Part shown: positions 18,655 through 26,996 of the stretch, in pieces | Numbering within the stretch: the stretch's first letter is position 1 | Layout of the letters: the number at the start of each line of letters is the position of its first letter | Origin: Pseudomonas fluorescens | Lineage (GTDB): Bacteria; Pseudomonadota; Gammaproteobacteria; Pseudomonadales; Pseudomonadaceae | Assembly (NCBI RefSeq): GCF_001708445.1 | Contig: NZ_CP015637.1 | Location: 1 to 64,000, forward strand | Length of the DNA: 64,000 nt | Direction of reading: 5' to 3' | Notes under the pieces: generated by a model | Databases searched by the model: none | What the model was told of the DNA's origin: nothing | Seen by the model: only the letters and a program-made list of their open reading frames with translations | Translations under genes and position numbers: made by a program

Positions 18655-20148
18655 ATGTACCGTGATCGTATCCGCTTGCCTTCGCTGTTGAACAAGGTCA
18701 TGAGCGCGGCAGACGCCGCCGCACTGATCGAGGACGGCATGACCGTCGGCATGAGCGGCTTCACCCGTGCCGGTGAAGCCAAGGCCGTTCCCCACGCCCT
18801 GGCCGAACGCGCCAAGACTTCGCCTCTGAAAATCACGTTGATGACCGGTGCCAGCCTGGGCAACGACCTGGACAAGCAACTGACCGAGGCCGGCGTGCTG
18901 TCCCGGCGCATGCCGTTCCAGGTCGACAGCACCTTGCGCAAGGCCATCAACGCCGGCGAGGTGATGTTCATTGACCAGCACCTGTCAGAGACCGTCGAGC
19001 AACTGCGCAACAACCAACTCAAGCTGCCCGACATTGCCGTGATCGAAGCCGTTGCGATCACGGAACAAGGCCATATCGTGCCCACCACCTCCGTGGGTAA
19101 CTCGGCCAGCTTCGCAATTTTCGCCAAGCAGGTCATCGTCGAGATCAACCTGGCGCACAATCCGAACCTGGAAGGGCTGCACGACATCTATATCCCGACC
19201 TATCGGCCAACCCGCACACCGATCCCGCTGGTGAACGTCGACGATCGCATTGGCAGCACCGCGATCCCGATCCCACCGGAGAAGATCGTCGCCATCGTGA
19301 TCACCAACAAGGCCGATTCCGCCTCGACCGTGACACCACCGGACAACGACACCCAAGGGATCGCCAATCACCTGATCAACTTCCTCAAGCAGGAAGTGGA
19401 CGCCGGACGCATGACCAACAAGCTCGGCCCGTTGCAGGCCGGCATCGGCAACATCGCCAACGCGGTGATGTGCGGCTTGATCGAATCGCCGTTCGAAGAC
19501 CTGACCATGTACTCGGAAGTCCTGCAGGACTCGACGTTCGACCTGATTGACGCGGGCAAGCTGAGCTTCGCCTCCGGCAGCTCGATCACCTTGTCGGAAC
19601 GGCGCAACGCCAACGTGTTCGGCAACCTGGAACACTACAAGGACAAGCTGGTACTACGCCCGCAGGAAATCTCCAACCACCCGGAAGTAGTTCGCCGGCT
19701 GGGTATCATCGCCATCAACACCGCGCTGGAGTTCGACATCTACGGCAACGTCAACTCTACCCACGTGTGCGGTACGCGAATGATGAACGGGATTGGCGGC
19801 TCGGGTGACTTCGCGCGCAACGCGCACCTGGCGATCTTCGTCACCAAGTCGATTGCCAAGGCCGGTGCGATTTCCAGCGTGGTGCCGATGGTCAGCCATG
19901 TGGACCACACCGAACATGACGTCGACATCCTGGTGACCGAGATAGGCCTGGCTGACCTGCGTGGCCTGGCGCCACGGGAGCGTGCACGGGTCATCATCGA
20001 CAACTGCGTACATCCGGCTTACCGCGATGCGCTGAACAGCTACTTCGAATCGGCCTGCGCCATAGGCGGGCACACCCCGCACATCCTGCGCGAAGCACTG
20101 AGCTGGCACATCAATCTGGAAGAAACCGGGCATATGCTCAAGGCGTGA
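18655..20148 (+). CDS. Acetyl-CoA hydrolase/transferase family, probable succinate:acetate CoA-transferase
   Basis: The protein has 497 residues. It contains GMTVGMSGFTRAGEAKAVPHAL at the N-terminus, the GIGNIANAVM glycine loop and the catalytic Glu in TMYSEVLQDS, followed by GSGDFARNAHLAIF. These match the AarC/Cat1/ScpC group that moves CoA between succinyl-CoA and acetate (or propionate). In Pseudomonas this would recycle acetyl-CoA under overflow, or act in the TCA cycle. The ATG is at 18655 with only weak ribosome bases. A 50-base hairpin region follows. Confidence 0.9.
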   Translation: MYRDRIRLPSLLNKVMSAADAAALIEDGMTVGMSGFTRAGEAKAVPHALAERAKTSPLKITLMTGASLGNDLDKQLTEAGVLSRRMPFQVDSTLRKAINAGEVMFIDQHLSETVEQLRNNQLKLPDIAVIEAVAITEQGHIVPTTSVGNSASFAIFAKQVIVEINLAHNPNLEGLHDIYIPTYRPTRTPIPLVNVDDRIGSTAIPIPPEKIVAIVITNKADSASTVTPPDNDTQGIANHLINFLKQEVDAGRMTNKLGPLQAGIGNIANAVMCGLIESPFEDLTMYSEVLQDSTFDLIDAGKLSFASGSSITLSERRNANVFGNLEHYKDKLVLRPQEISNHPEVVRRLGIIAINTALEFDIYGNVNSTHVCGTRMMNGIGGSGDFARNAHLAIFVTKSIAKAGAISSVVPMVSHVDHTEHDVDILVTEIGLADLRGLAPRERARVIIDNCVHPAYRDALNSYFESACAIGGHTPHILREALSWHINLEETGHMLKA

Positions 20149-20159
20149 TTGGTACAGAT

Positions 20160-20193
20160 CCGAGCTGATGCAAACACAGTTTCATCAGCTCGG
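20160..20193 (+). terminator. Hairpin after the CoA-transferase gene
   Basis: CCGAGCTGATG and CATCAGCTCGG pair perfectly (11 bp) around a 12-base loop, 11 bases past the stop codon. The T-rich stretch comes about 15 bases later (GCTTTTTGC), so it is a non-canonical terminator or a 3' end stabiliser. Confidence 0.6.
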
Positions 20194-20220
20194 CTGTCTG
20201 ACTGAGCTTTTTGCAAAAAA

Positions 20221-20337
20221 CTGTACTGCTGTACCGGTCATTTCCTACCGAAATATCCCACACCCTTCATCGAAAACACCTATTTCGCACTATTTCAGTG
20301 CGGACAGGTACAGTTGCTCCATTTCCGTACAGTACAG
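20221..20337. promoter_or_regulatory. Cluster of CTGTAC/GTACAG motifs upstream of the first DUF1127 gene
   Basis: CTGTAC occurs at 20221 and 20229 (tandem CTGTACTGCTGTACC), GTACAG at 20308, and a double GTACAGTACAG at 20327-20337. AACTGTAT follows near 20373. This density of one hexamer and its inverse in about 150 bases suggests operators for a regulator of the MocR/GntR kind, but the regulator is not in the window. The gene-free stretch 20149-20466 is filled by this array and the preceding hairpin. Confidence 0.55.
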
Positions 20338-20466
20338 CCGCTATAAACAGTTAACTGGCCCCTCACAATACAGGTGAACTGTATCTAGAGAGTCTTGTGT
20401 CGGAGGAGGATCATTGGCATCAGTTAAACCACTACCTAATCCCGCCACAAGCGGAAGGATGTCATC

Positions 20467-20682
20467 ATGGAACGTACACTCAGTTCCGATCTGTTCTTCG
20501 AAGAAAAAGCTGTAAACACCCAGGCTTCCCTGCCTCTGCGCGTTCTCGCCAACCTGATGCTGTGGCAGCGCCGCATCTCCAGCCGCCATCAATTGGCTCG
20601 CCTGGATTCGCGTCTGCTGGCTGACGCCGGTATCAGCGAAGCTCAACGCTACGAAGAGCTGAGCAAGCCGTTCTGGCGCTGA
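20467..20682 (+). CDS. DUF1127 small protein (copy 1)
   Basis: The protein has 71 residues. The C-terminal half is a DUF1127 domain: MLWQRRISSRHQLARLDSRLLADAGISEAQRYEELSKPFW. It is arginine-rich and cytoplasmic. Some relatives in other bacteria act in RNA turnover or phosphate and carbon metabolism, but no function is known here. GGAAGG lies 8 bases before the ATG. It is followed by a strong terminator, so it is a single-gene unit with the GTACAG array as its control region. Confidence 0.85.
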   Translation: MERTLSSDLFFEEKAVNTQASLPLRVLANLMLWQRRISSRHQLARLDSRLLADAGISEAQRYEELSKPFWR

Positions 20683-20740
20683 TTGGCGCTCGCTGGCCCT
20701 GACCTGACGGGTCCACTGCCAGCAACCTGATTTGTCAAAA

Positions 20741-20777
20741 CAAAGCCCGCCCCGGGTAACCGGAGGCGGGCTTTGTT
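20741..20777 (+). terminator. Terminator after the first DUF1127 gene
   Basis: CAAAGCCCGCC pairs perfectly with GGCGGGCTTTG around a CCGGGTAACCGGA loop that itself can pair, followed by TTG. The T tract is short. Confidence 0.85.
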
Positions 20778-20830
20778 GTATCTGGGGCCTGGCTTTTTTG
20801 ATCGCCGAACAGAAGCCTTTCATCTCAACC

Positions 20831-20872
20831 GGTACAGTTTAAATAAAACAATAATTAAGCAGTACAATTTAA
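20831..20872. promoter_or_regulatory. Paired GTACAgTTTAA direct repeats upstream of the second DUF1127 gene
   Basis: GGTACAGTTTAA (20831-20842) and AGTACAATTTAA (20861-20872) are direct repeats spaced exactly 30 bases apart, about three helical turns. GGTGTACCTG follows at about 20877. The core GTACA is the same as in the array before the first DUF1127 gene, so both genes probably answer to one regulator. Confidence 0.55.
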
Positions 20873-20942
20873 CTCCGGTGTACCTGTTTCGGCAGCGGGG
20901 ACTCGCACACCATGGTGCTTCAGCAATCATGGAAGCCCCGTC

Positions 20943-21128
20943 ATGAACCTCCGTCCTTCGTCCAGCAAACGGCTGCTTATCCTTACTGCTTCAGCATTCG
21001 CCAGGTGGGTACGACGTCACTATGAGCGGCGCCAGCTGGCACAACTCGATCCCCGGGAACTGTCGGATGCCGGCATCAGCCACGCCGACCGAATGGCAGA
21101 GCTGGCCAAACCGTTCTGGCGTGACTAG
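20943..21128 (+). CDS. DUF1127 small protein (copy 2)
   Basis: The protein has 61 residues. DUF1127 motif: WVRRHYERRQLAQLDPRELSDAGISHADRMAELAKPFWRD. It is a paralogue of the gene at 20467, sharing the core L-D-x-R-x-L-x-D-A-G-I-S and the ending KPFW. GGAAG lies 7 bases before the ATG. It has a basic, cytoplasmic composition. No own terminator is obvious before the DUF2388 genes at 21291. Confidence 0.83.
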   Translation: MNLRPSSSKRLLILTASAFARWVRRHYERRQLAQLDPRELSDAGISHADRMAELAKPFWRD

Positions 21129-21290
21129 ACGGTCAAGAGGCTTTCCGAACGGACAAGCGGCGGCTTAATATCCACTCACCACGTGGCGAACCTTGTAGAA
21201 CGGGCGTCTGATGCTCAATAGCAACGACAGTGCCCGTTTCACATGTGGCCACTCTGCGCCGCTTTTTCCATTTATCTACAGGAGTCCCCC

Positions 21291-21611
21291 ATGTCCCGTC
21301 TTCGCCTGCTGAGTGCTGCCGCCCTGTTGGTATTGGCTGCCAATGCCAATGCGAGCAGTTTCATTGTGACCACCGACTCCATCGTTGGCGCACTGAAAGC
21401 CACCTCCGACGCCAGCTCCGATGCCACTTCATCGCTGCGTGACAACAAAGTCGTGCGCGCCTCCCGTGACGACGCCGCCAGCTTTGTCGCCAGCGAAGGC
21501 GCCATTCGTGGGGTGAAGCTGGAAAGCGCCCTGGCCCAGATCCGCCAACAAGCGCCACAACTGAACGCCGCGACTGACGCACAACTGGCCCAGGCTATCC
21601 TGGCCATCTAA
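21291..21611 (+). CDS. DUF2388 exported protein (copy 1)
   Basis: The protein has 106 residues with a signal peptide (1 to about 21, cleavage after ANA). The mature domain reads SFIVTTDSIVGALKATSDASSDATSSLRDNK, then RDDAASFVASEGAIRGVKLESAL and the C-terminal LAQAILAI. It is the first of three tandem paralogues. AGGAG lies 6 bases before the ATG at 21291; the longer frame from 21243 has no signal sequence. Periplasmic; function unknown. Confidence 0.85.
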   Translation: MSRLRLLSAAALLVLAANANASSFIVTTDSIVGALKATSDASSDATSSLRDNKVVRASRDDAASFVASEGAIRGVKLESALAQIRQQAPQLNAATDAQLAQAILAI

Positions 21612-21715
21612 GTCGCAGCACGCAGGGAGCGAGCGCCGCTCCCTGAATGCCATCGGACTGGCTCTCGCCCGGGCATTGCGCTAGCCTTGGCGCTCGCTTT
21701 CAGTTGTCGAGTCCC

Positions 21716-22024
21716 ATGGCTTTTTCATTCCGCCTGTTGATTGTTCCTGTGTTGTTTTCGGCCTGCTGGTCGTCGACGGCTTCGGCCTTTGACCTGACCA
21801 CCCAGAGTACCGTCGTGAGCGCGTACGCCACCAGCAAGGTGACCTCCGCGCCGTTTGACAGGAAGCTGATAATGGCCGCCCAGGATGACGCTGCCGCACT
21901 CATTGCCACCGACGGCCAATGGCGGGGGGCCCGACTGGAGTCAGCGCTGGATTATCTGCGCCGTACCCAGCCAAAACTTAACGCCAGCGACCTTGAACTG
22001 GCGCAAGCAATTCTCGTCCAATAA
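21716..22024 (+). CDS. DUF2388 exported protein (copy 2, divergent)
   Basis: The protein has 102 residues: a signal peptide (1 to about 23, ending TASA), then FDLTTQSTVVSAYATSKVTSAPFD and the shared core AQDDAAALIATDGQWRGARLESALDYL with the ending LAQAILVQ. It is the most diverged of the three and lacks a clear ribosome site (GAGTCCCATG). It starts 104 bases after copy 1 and ends 26 bases before copy 3. Confidence 0.78.
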   Translation: MAFSFRLLIVPVLFSACWSSTASAFDLTTQSTVVSAYATSKVTSAPFDRKLIMAAQDDAAALIATDGQWRGARLESALDYLRRTQPKLNASDLELAQAILVQ

Positions 22025-22050
22025 TCATCTTTGTATTTCGGAGTCATTCC

Positions 22051-22371
22051 ATGCGTAGCCCGCTGATCGCCGCCACCCTTGGCCTGCTGTTGTTGGCAGA
22101 CGTTGCCCAGGCGCATACCTTGGTGGCCACCAGTAACATCATTGTTCGCGCCTCTGGCCGCACCATTGATTTCACCTCGGACACCACCACCTCCATCCGC
22201 GACTCCAAAATCGTGCGCGAAGCCCACGATGATGCCGCCAGCTTCGTCGCCACCAATGGCGAAATTCGCGGTGCACAGTTGGAAGCCGCCTTTGACACCC
22301 TGCGGACCCGCGTACCGGAAGCCCGCGACGCCAGTGACCAGACCCTCGCCGAAGCCATTCTCGCTCTGTGA
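22051..22371 (+). CDS. DUF2388 exported protein (copy 3)
   Basis: The protein has 106 residues with a signal peptide (1-19, VAQA). The mature part has LVATSNIIVRASGRTIDFTSD, then HDDAASFVATNGEIRGAQLEAAFDTL and LAEAILAL, closely parallel to copy 1. GGAG lies 8 bases before the ATG. Its TGA overlaps the GTG start of the large DUF4105 gene, so the two are translationally coupled and probably work together. Confidence 0.85.
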   Translation: MRSPLIAATLGLLLLADVAQAHTLVATSNIIVRASGRTIDFTSDTTTSIRDSKIVREAHDDAASFVATNGEIRGAQLEAAFDTLRTRVPEARDASDQTLAEAILAL

Positions 22372-24329
22372 GGCGCATTAACGCCTGGCTCCTGGCCGGG
22401 GTTGTGCTGCTGTGTGCCAGCACCGCCCAGGCCAGCCTGCAACTGCGGCTCAAGACCGATGGCTTGAGCCCGGCTGAACAGCAGGCCAGCCAGGCATTGC
22501 TTGATGAGGCGATGCGCTCCTTGCCGCCGCGCTTCATCGAACAGCTGGACCGGCGCATCGATGTCGGCTGGACCGACCAAATGCCCGGGAACGCCTATGG
22601 CCAGGCTTCCCTGGTGTCCGAGCTGGACCTCAACCGCAACCTTCTCGCCAGCCTGACCGACGGCAGCGCCGCCACCCAGAAGACCAACCGCCCCCACGGC
22701 ACCGTGCGCCGGGAAATGCTCGCCACCGTGCTGCATGAACTGACCCACATCTATGACCGTGCGCGCCTCTGGTCCAAAGACGAACGCACACTGATCCAGC
22801 GTTGCAGCCGCCAGAACAACATCACCGGCTTGATCGGCCTGCCTGACCAATGCCGTGGCCAGAACGATCGCCGTTTCACCCTCAGTGACGACCCGCGCCT
22901 GCTGGACCTCGCCGGCTGGCCGCAATACGTCGGCCGCCGCGGCGAGCGTGAACAGCACAACCACCAGGTCGCGCGCAGCCCGGATATCTACGAAACCACC
23001 AGCCCGCTGGAGTTCGTTGCGGTCAACATGGAGTACTTTCTCCTCGACCCAAGCTACGCCTGCCGTCGCCCGTCATTGTTTCGCTATTACCAGCAACACT
23101 TCGGCTGGGCACCACCGGCACAGGACACCTGCGCAAGCACTTACGCCTTCCTCAACGCCGGTAACGATTTCGCCAAGACGCCCCTGGGCCAGGTCGATCC
23201 GGAGCGAGTGTATGAGATCGACTACCTGCTGGCCGAAGCCAACCAGAACCTGGTGAGCCGCTGGGGCCACAGCATGTTGCGCCTGGTGATCTGCGCGCCC
23301 GGGCGCCCCCGTGGCCCGGATTGCAGGCTGGACCTGGACCAGCACCTGGTGTTGTCCTACCGCGCCTTCGTCGGCGATGTGCAGCTGTCGAGCTGGGATG
23401 GCCTGGTGGGCAAGTACCCGTCACGGTTGTTCGTCCTGCCACTGTCCCAGGTGATCGACGAATACACCAAGACCGAGCTGCGCGGCCTGGCCTCGGTGCC
23501 GTTGAAACTCACGCGCCAGGAAATCAACGACACCGTTGAGCATGCCGCCGAGATGCATTGGAGCTACGACGGCAATTACTTTTTCATCTCTAACAACTGT
23601 GCGGTGGAAAGCCTGAAACTGTTGCGCAGCGGCAGCGCCAATCCGCAGCTGACCGGGCTCGACAACATCACCCCCAACGGCCTGCTCGAAGTCCTGCAGG
23701 CACGCGGCCTGGCGGACACCAGCGTACTGAAGGACAAACGCGAGGCGTTACGCCTGGGCTACCACTTCGACTCGTTCCGCGAACGCTACCAGGCGATGTT
23801 CGATGTACTGCGCAAACACCTGCCGATCAAGCAGACCCAGGTTGAAGATTGGTTATCCCTGAGCGCGGCCGAGCGCCGGCAATGGTTCGGCCAGGCCGAC
23901 CTGCGCACCAGCGCCGCGCTGCTGTTGCTGGAACAGGCGAGCTTTCGCAAGCAATTGATGCTGGCCCAGGATGAGGTCAAGCAGCGCTACCTCGGCGCTC
24001 GTGAGCTGAAAAATGGCGGCATGGAGAAAGCCAACGCCACGCTGCAACAGATCCTCGCCAACAGCGGCTTCCTCAGCCGTCCGGCGGAACTGCTGGGCAG
24101 CGGTGGCTACGGCTTGCCGCAACCGTCGGAATCCAAACGCCTCGAATCAGAAAGCGCCGAGCGCCAGAAGCAATTGCAATCCCTCACCGGCGAGCTGGAT
24201 AAAGAGGTGAGGGCGCTGCTGGAGCCCTCCCGTGCCGCTGAGATTGCTGCGTGTGAAGCCAACCTCAAGCAAGTGGGCGAGCATTTGCGGGCACTGCACA
24301 AGGCGGCCGGCGGGCTCGAACTGCCCTGA
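22368..24329 (+). CDS. DUF4105 (Lnb N-terminal-type) periplasmic protein
   Basis: The protein has 653 residues, GTG start coupled to the upstream DUF2388 gene, and a signal peptide (1-22, TAQA). Residues about 25-230 carry HELTH (His123-His127), which looks like a zinc-site motif. Residues about 280-430 are the DUF4105 domain with WGHSMLRLV (His301) and SNNCAVESLKLL (Cys411), the His/Cys pair expected of a papain-like thiol acyltransferase fold. The C-terminal ~200 residues are helical, with a coiled-coil-like end. Pfam renamed this domain after Lnb, a lipoprotein N-acylating enzyme described in Bdellovibrio (from memory); activity here is inference only. Confidence 0.8.
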   Translation: MRRINAWLLAGVVLLCASTAQASLQLRLKTDGLSPAEQQASQALLDEAMRSLPPRFIEQLDRRIDVGWTDQMPGNAYGQASLVSELDLNRNLLASLTDGSAATQKTNRPHGTVRREMLATVLHELTHIYDRARLWSKDERTLIQRCSRQNNITGLIGLPDQCRGQNDRRFTLSDDPRLLDLAGWPQYVGRRGEREQHNHQVARSPDIYETTSPLEFVAVNMEYFLLDPSYACRRPSLFRYYQQHFGWAPPAQDTCASTYAFLNAGNDFAKTPLGQVDPERVYEIDYLLAEANQNLVSRWGHSMLRLVICAPGRPRGPDCRLDLDQHLVLSYRAFVGDVQLSSWDGLVGKYPSRLFVLPLSQVIDEYTKTELRGLASVPLKLTRQEINDTVEHAAEMHWSYDGNYFFISNNCAVESLKLLRSGSANPQLTGLDNITPNGLLEVLQARGLADTSVLKDKREALRLGYHFDSFRERYQAMFDVLRKHLPIKQTQVEDWLSLSAAERRQWFGQADLRTSAALLLLEQASFRKQLMLAQDEVKQRYLGARELKNGGMEKANATLQQILANSGFLSRPAELLGSGGYGLPQPSESKRLESESAERQKQLQSLTGELDKEVRALLEPSRAAEIAACEANLKQVGEHLRALHKAAGGLELP

Positions 24330-24351
24330 AATGCCCGAGATAAACGTATTC

Positions 24352-24383
24352 CAAATGTGGGAGCCAACCCTCTCCCACATTTG
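24352..24383. repeat. REP-derived hairpin
   Basis: CAAATGTGGGAG and CTCCCACATTTG pair perfectly (12 bp) around CCAACCCT. The outer flanks are those of the fluorescens REP, but the usual GGGGCTTGCCCC core is missing. It lies 22 bases after the DUF4105 stop and could terminate that operon. The remaining gene-free stretch to 24641 shows no other feature I can support. Confidence 0.75.
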
Positions 24384-24641
24384 ACCTGTGTATCCCTGAA
24401 GACCGTGCGTCTTCCCACCACCCTCCGTTTGCCCAGCGAAAGCTGGTTGAAAGCTTACGCGTCTAGGATCGCCCCCCACTGCCGGCAACAGACCGGCTGT
24501 TAACAACAACAATGGTGATTCCCGATGTCCGCCCGTACCCACCTGTTCGTCCCCCCTCCACCCGTACGCCTCGTGCCTTTCGTTCTGCGCTGAACCACCC
24601 GGTTCGCCATTCCCTAGTCGCGCTACGCCTGGAGTATTCCT

Positions 24642-25949
24642 ATGCTGACTTTCCTTGGCTTTGCCATGGTCATCACGTTCATGTTCCTGATCATGACCAA
24701 GCGCCTGTCCGCGCTCATCGCCTTGATCATCGTGCCCATCCTGTTCGCGCTGTTCGGGGGGTTCGCACCGAAGATCGGCCCGATGATGCTCGAAGGCATC
24801 ACCAAGCTCGCGCCGACCGGCGTCATGCTGATGTTCGCCATTCTCTACTTTGCCCTGATGATCGACTCCGGCCTGTTCGACCCGGCCGTGCGCAAGATCC
24901 TCAAGATGGTCAAGGGCGACCCGCTGAAAGTCTCGGTCGGCACCGCCGTGCTGGCCCTGGTGGTGTCCCTCGACGGTGACGGCGCTACCACCTACATGAT
25001 CTGCGTGGCCGCCATGCTGCCGCTGTACCAGCGCATCGGCATGAGCCCGCGGATCATGGCCGGGCTGATCATCCTCGCCGGCGGCGTGATGAACATGACC
25101 CCCTGGGGTGGCCCGACCGCCCGTGCAGCCAGTGCGCTGCATGTGGACCCGTCGGACATCTTCGTACCGATGATCCCAGCCATGGCCGCTGGCGTGGTGG
25201 CGATCCTGGTGATTGCCTACATGTACGGCAAGCGTGAACGTGCGCGGTTGGGTGAACTGCACCTGCAAGGCGACGAGATCGACCACAGTGAGATCAGCGT
25301 GTCGCAATTCCCGGACGCCCGCCGTCCCAAGCTGATCTGGTTCAACGGCGCCCTGACCCTGGCCCTGATGGGCACCCTGATTGCCGGCCTGTTGCCGCTT
25401 CCCGTGCTGTTCATGGTGGCGTTCAGTATCGCGATGATCGTCAACTACCCGTGCCTGCAACAGCAGAAAGACCGTGTCGCCGCCCACGCCGGCAGCGTAT
25501 TGGCCGTGGTGGGGTTGATCTTCGCCGCGGGTATCTTCACCGGCATCCTGTCGGGCACCGGCATGGTCGACGCCATGTCCAAGAGCCTGCTGGCGGTCAT
25601 CCCTGAAGCCCTGGGCCCGTACCTGGCGGTAATCACCGCGTTGGTGAGCATGCCGTTCACCTTCTTCATGTCCAACGATGCGTTCTACTACGGCGTACTG
25701 CCGGTCCTGGCCGAAGCGGCCAGCCACTACGGCATTACCGCGGTGGAAATGGCCCGCGCCTCCATCGTTGGCCAACCCGTGCACTTGCTCAGCCCACTGG
25801 TACCCTCGACCTATCTGTTGGTGGCCCTGGCCGGCATTGAATTCGGCGATCACCAACGCTTCACCCTCAAGTGGGCAGTGCTGGTATGCCTGTGCATAAT
25901 GTTCGCCGCATTGCTGATGGGGATTTTTCCGCTGTTCAGCACTCTATAA
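24642..25949 (+). CDS. CitMHS family citrate-metal:proton symporter
   Basis: This 435-residue polytopic inner-membrane protein (about 11-12 hydrophobic segments) has CitMHS features: LTFLGFAMVITFMFLIMTKRLSALIALIIVP at the start, SLDGDGATTYMI and GGVMNMTPWGGPTARAASAL. Members import citrate complexed with Mg2+ or Ca2+. GGAG lies 7 bases before the ATG. It is probably monocistronic; the usual CitAB-type regulators are not adjacent. Confidence 0.9.
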   Translation: MLTFLGFAMVITFMFLIMTKRLSALIALIIVPILFALFGGFAPKIGPMMLEGITKLAPTGVMLMFAILYFALMIDSGLFDPAVRKILKMVKGDPLKVSVGTAVLALVVSLDGDGATTYMICVAAMLPLYQRIGMSPRIMAGLIILAGGVMNMTPWGGPTARAASALHVDPSDIFVPMIPAMAAGVVAILVIAYMYGKRERARLGELHLQGDEIDHSEISVSQFPDARRPKLIWFNGALTLALMGTLIAGLLPLPVLFMVAFSIAMIVNYPCLQQQKDRVAAHAGSVLAVVGLIFAAGIFTGILSGTGMVDAMSKSLLAVIPEALGPYLAVITALVSMPFTFFMSNDAFYYGVLPVLAEAASHYGITAVEMARASIVGQPVHLLSPLVPSTYLLVALAGIEFGDHQRFTLKWAVLVCLCIMFAALLMGIFPLFSTL

Positions 25950-26017
25950 TCGTACCGACCCACTCACCGCGCGGCGCTGCAGCTTGCGCGGTTTAACATT
26001 TGCTCAAAGGAATACAC

Positions 26018-26785
26018 ATGGAATGGCTGACCAATCCGGAAATCTGGATTGCCTTCTTCACCCTGACGGCCCTCGAGATCGTCCTGGGCATCGATAACAT
26101 CATCATGATTTCGATCCTGGTCAGCCGCATGCCCAAGCATATGCAGGCGCGCACCCGGATTTTCGGCCTGGCCCTGGCCATGGTCACCCGCATCCTGCTG
26201 CTGCTGTCGATCACCTGGGTCATGCGCCTGACCGACGATCTGTTCGTGGTCTTCGGCCAAGGCATCTCCGGTCGCGACCTGATCCTGTTCTTCGGTGGCC
26301 TGTTCCTGCTGTGGAAAAGCTCCCAGGAGATGTACCACGCCTTGGAAGGTGAAGACGAAACCCACGACGAGCCAAAGGGCGCCGGTGGCAAGTTCATCTA
26401 CACCATCATCCAGATCGCGATCATCGACATCGTGTTCTCGCTGGACTCGGTGATCACCGCGGTCGGCATGGTCTCCCATGTGCCGGTCATGGTCGCAGCG
26501 ATCATCGTTGCGGTACTGGTGATGATGCTGGCAGCCGGCACCATCAGCGATTTCATCGACAAGCACCCATCGCTGAAGATGCTGGCGCTGTCGTTCCTGC
26601 TGGTGGTCGGTACCGTGCTGATCGCCGAAGCCTTCGACGTGCATGTGCCAAAAGGCTACGTCTACTTCGCCATGGCGTTCTCGCTGGCGGTGGAAGCGGT
26701 GAATATCAAGATGCGCACAGCCATCGCGAAAAAGAAGAAACAGCAGGACCCTGTGAAACTGCGCAAGGACATTCCGGGTCAATAA
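26018..26785 (+). CDS. TerC family membrane protein
   Basis: The protein has 255 residues and seven or so membrane segments. The TerC metal-site motifs are present: ALEIVLGIDNIIMISIL near the N-terminus and IDIVFSLDSVITAVGM in the middle, each with conserved acidic residues. Relatives (Alx/YgdQ/TerC) export Mn2+ or take part in metal loading of exported enzymes. The ATG at 26018 follows AAAGG by about 7 bases. No yybP-ykoY riboswitch fits into the 68-base upstream gap. A strong terminator follows. Confidence 0.9.
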   Translation: MEWLTNPEIWIAFFTLTALEIVLGIDNIIMISILVSRMPKHMQARTRIFGLALAMVTRILLLLSITWVMRLTDDLFVVFGQGISGRDLILFFGGLFLLWKSSQEMYHALEGEDETHDEPKGAGGKFIYTIIQIAIIDIVFSLDSVITAVGMVSHVPVMVAAIIVAVLVMMLAAGTISDFIDKHPSLKMLALSFLLVVGTVLIAEAFDVHVPKGYVYFAMAFSLAVEAVNIKMRTAIAKKKKQQDPVKLRKDIPGQ

Positions 26786-26801
26786 CATTGATCCGTTGCC
26801 G

Positions 26802-26828
26802 AAATGGGGCGTTCGCGCCCCATTTTTT
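26802..26828 (+). terminator. Terminator of the terC-like gene
   Basis: AAATGGGGCG and CGCCCCATTT pair around TTCG (a cUUCGg-like tetraloop) and run into six T residues. Confidence 0.93.
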
Positions 26829-26996
26829 CATCTGCAAAAAGCTGAATTCATGACAGTTTTGTTTCAATCCCCACTTTAGCTATGCGATGCTGGCGCAGAG
26901 CCCATTCGCCAACTACAGCTTAAGTACAAGACGTAGAACGGCACGCGGCAATTCTCCTTAGCTCCTGTTGGAGCACACCCACACGGGGGGCCGAGC

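Noticed and set aside
20149..20466. Possible CRISPR-like repeat in the GTACAG cluster
   Set aside because: The repeated unit is only 6-8 bases, is irregularly spaced and occurs in both orientations, so it fits operator sites and not a CRISPR array.
24512..24979. 155-codon frame overlapping the CitMHS start
   Set aside because: Out of frame with the transporter; Arg/His/Pro-rich read-through with no support.
24147..25856. 569-codon open frame on the minus strand across the CitMHS gene
   Set aside because: It is antisense to a clear transporter; the translation is His/Gln/Asp-rich and has no family features.
25950..26017. yybP-ykoY manganese riboswitch before the terC-like gene
   Set aside because: The 68-base gap is too short, and the conserved riboswitch loops are not present.
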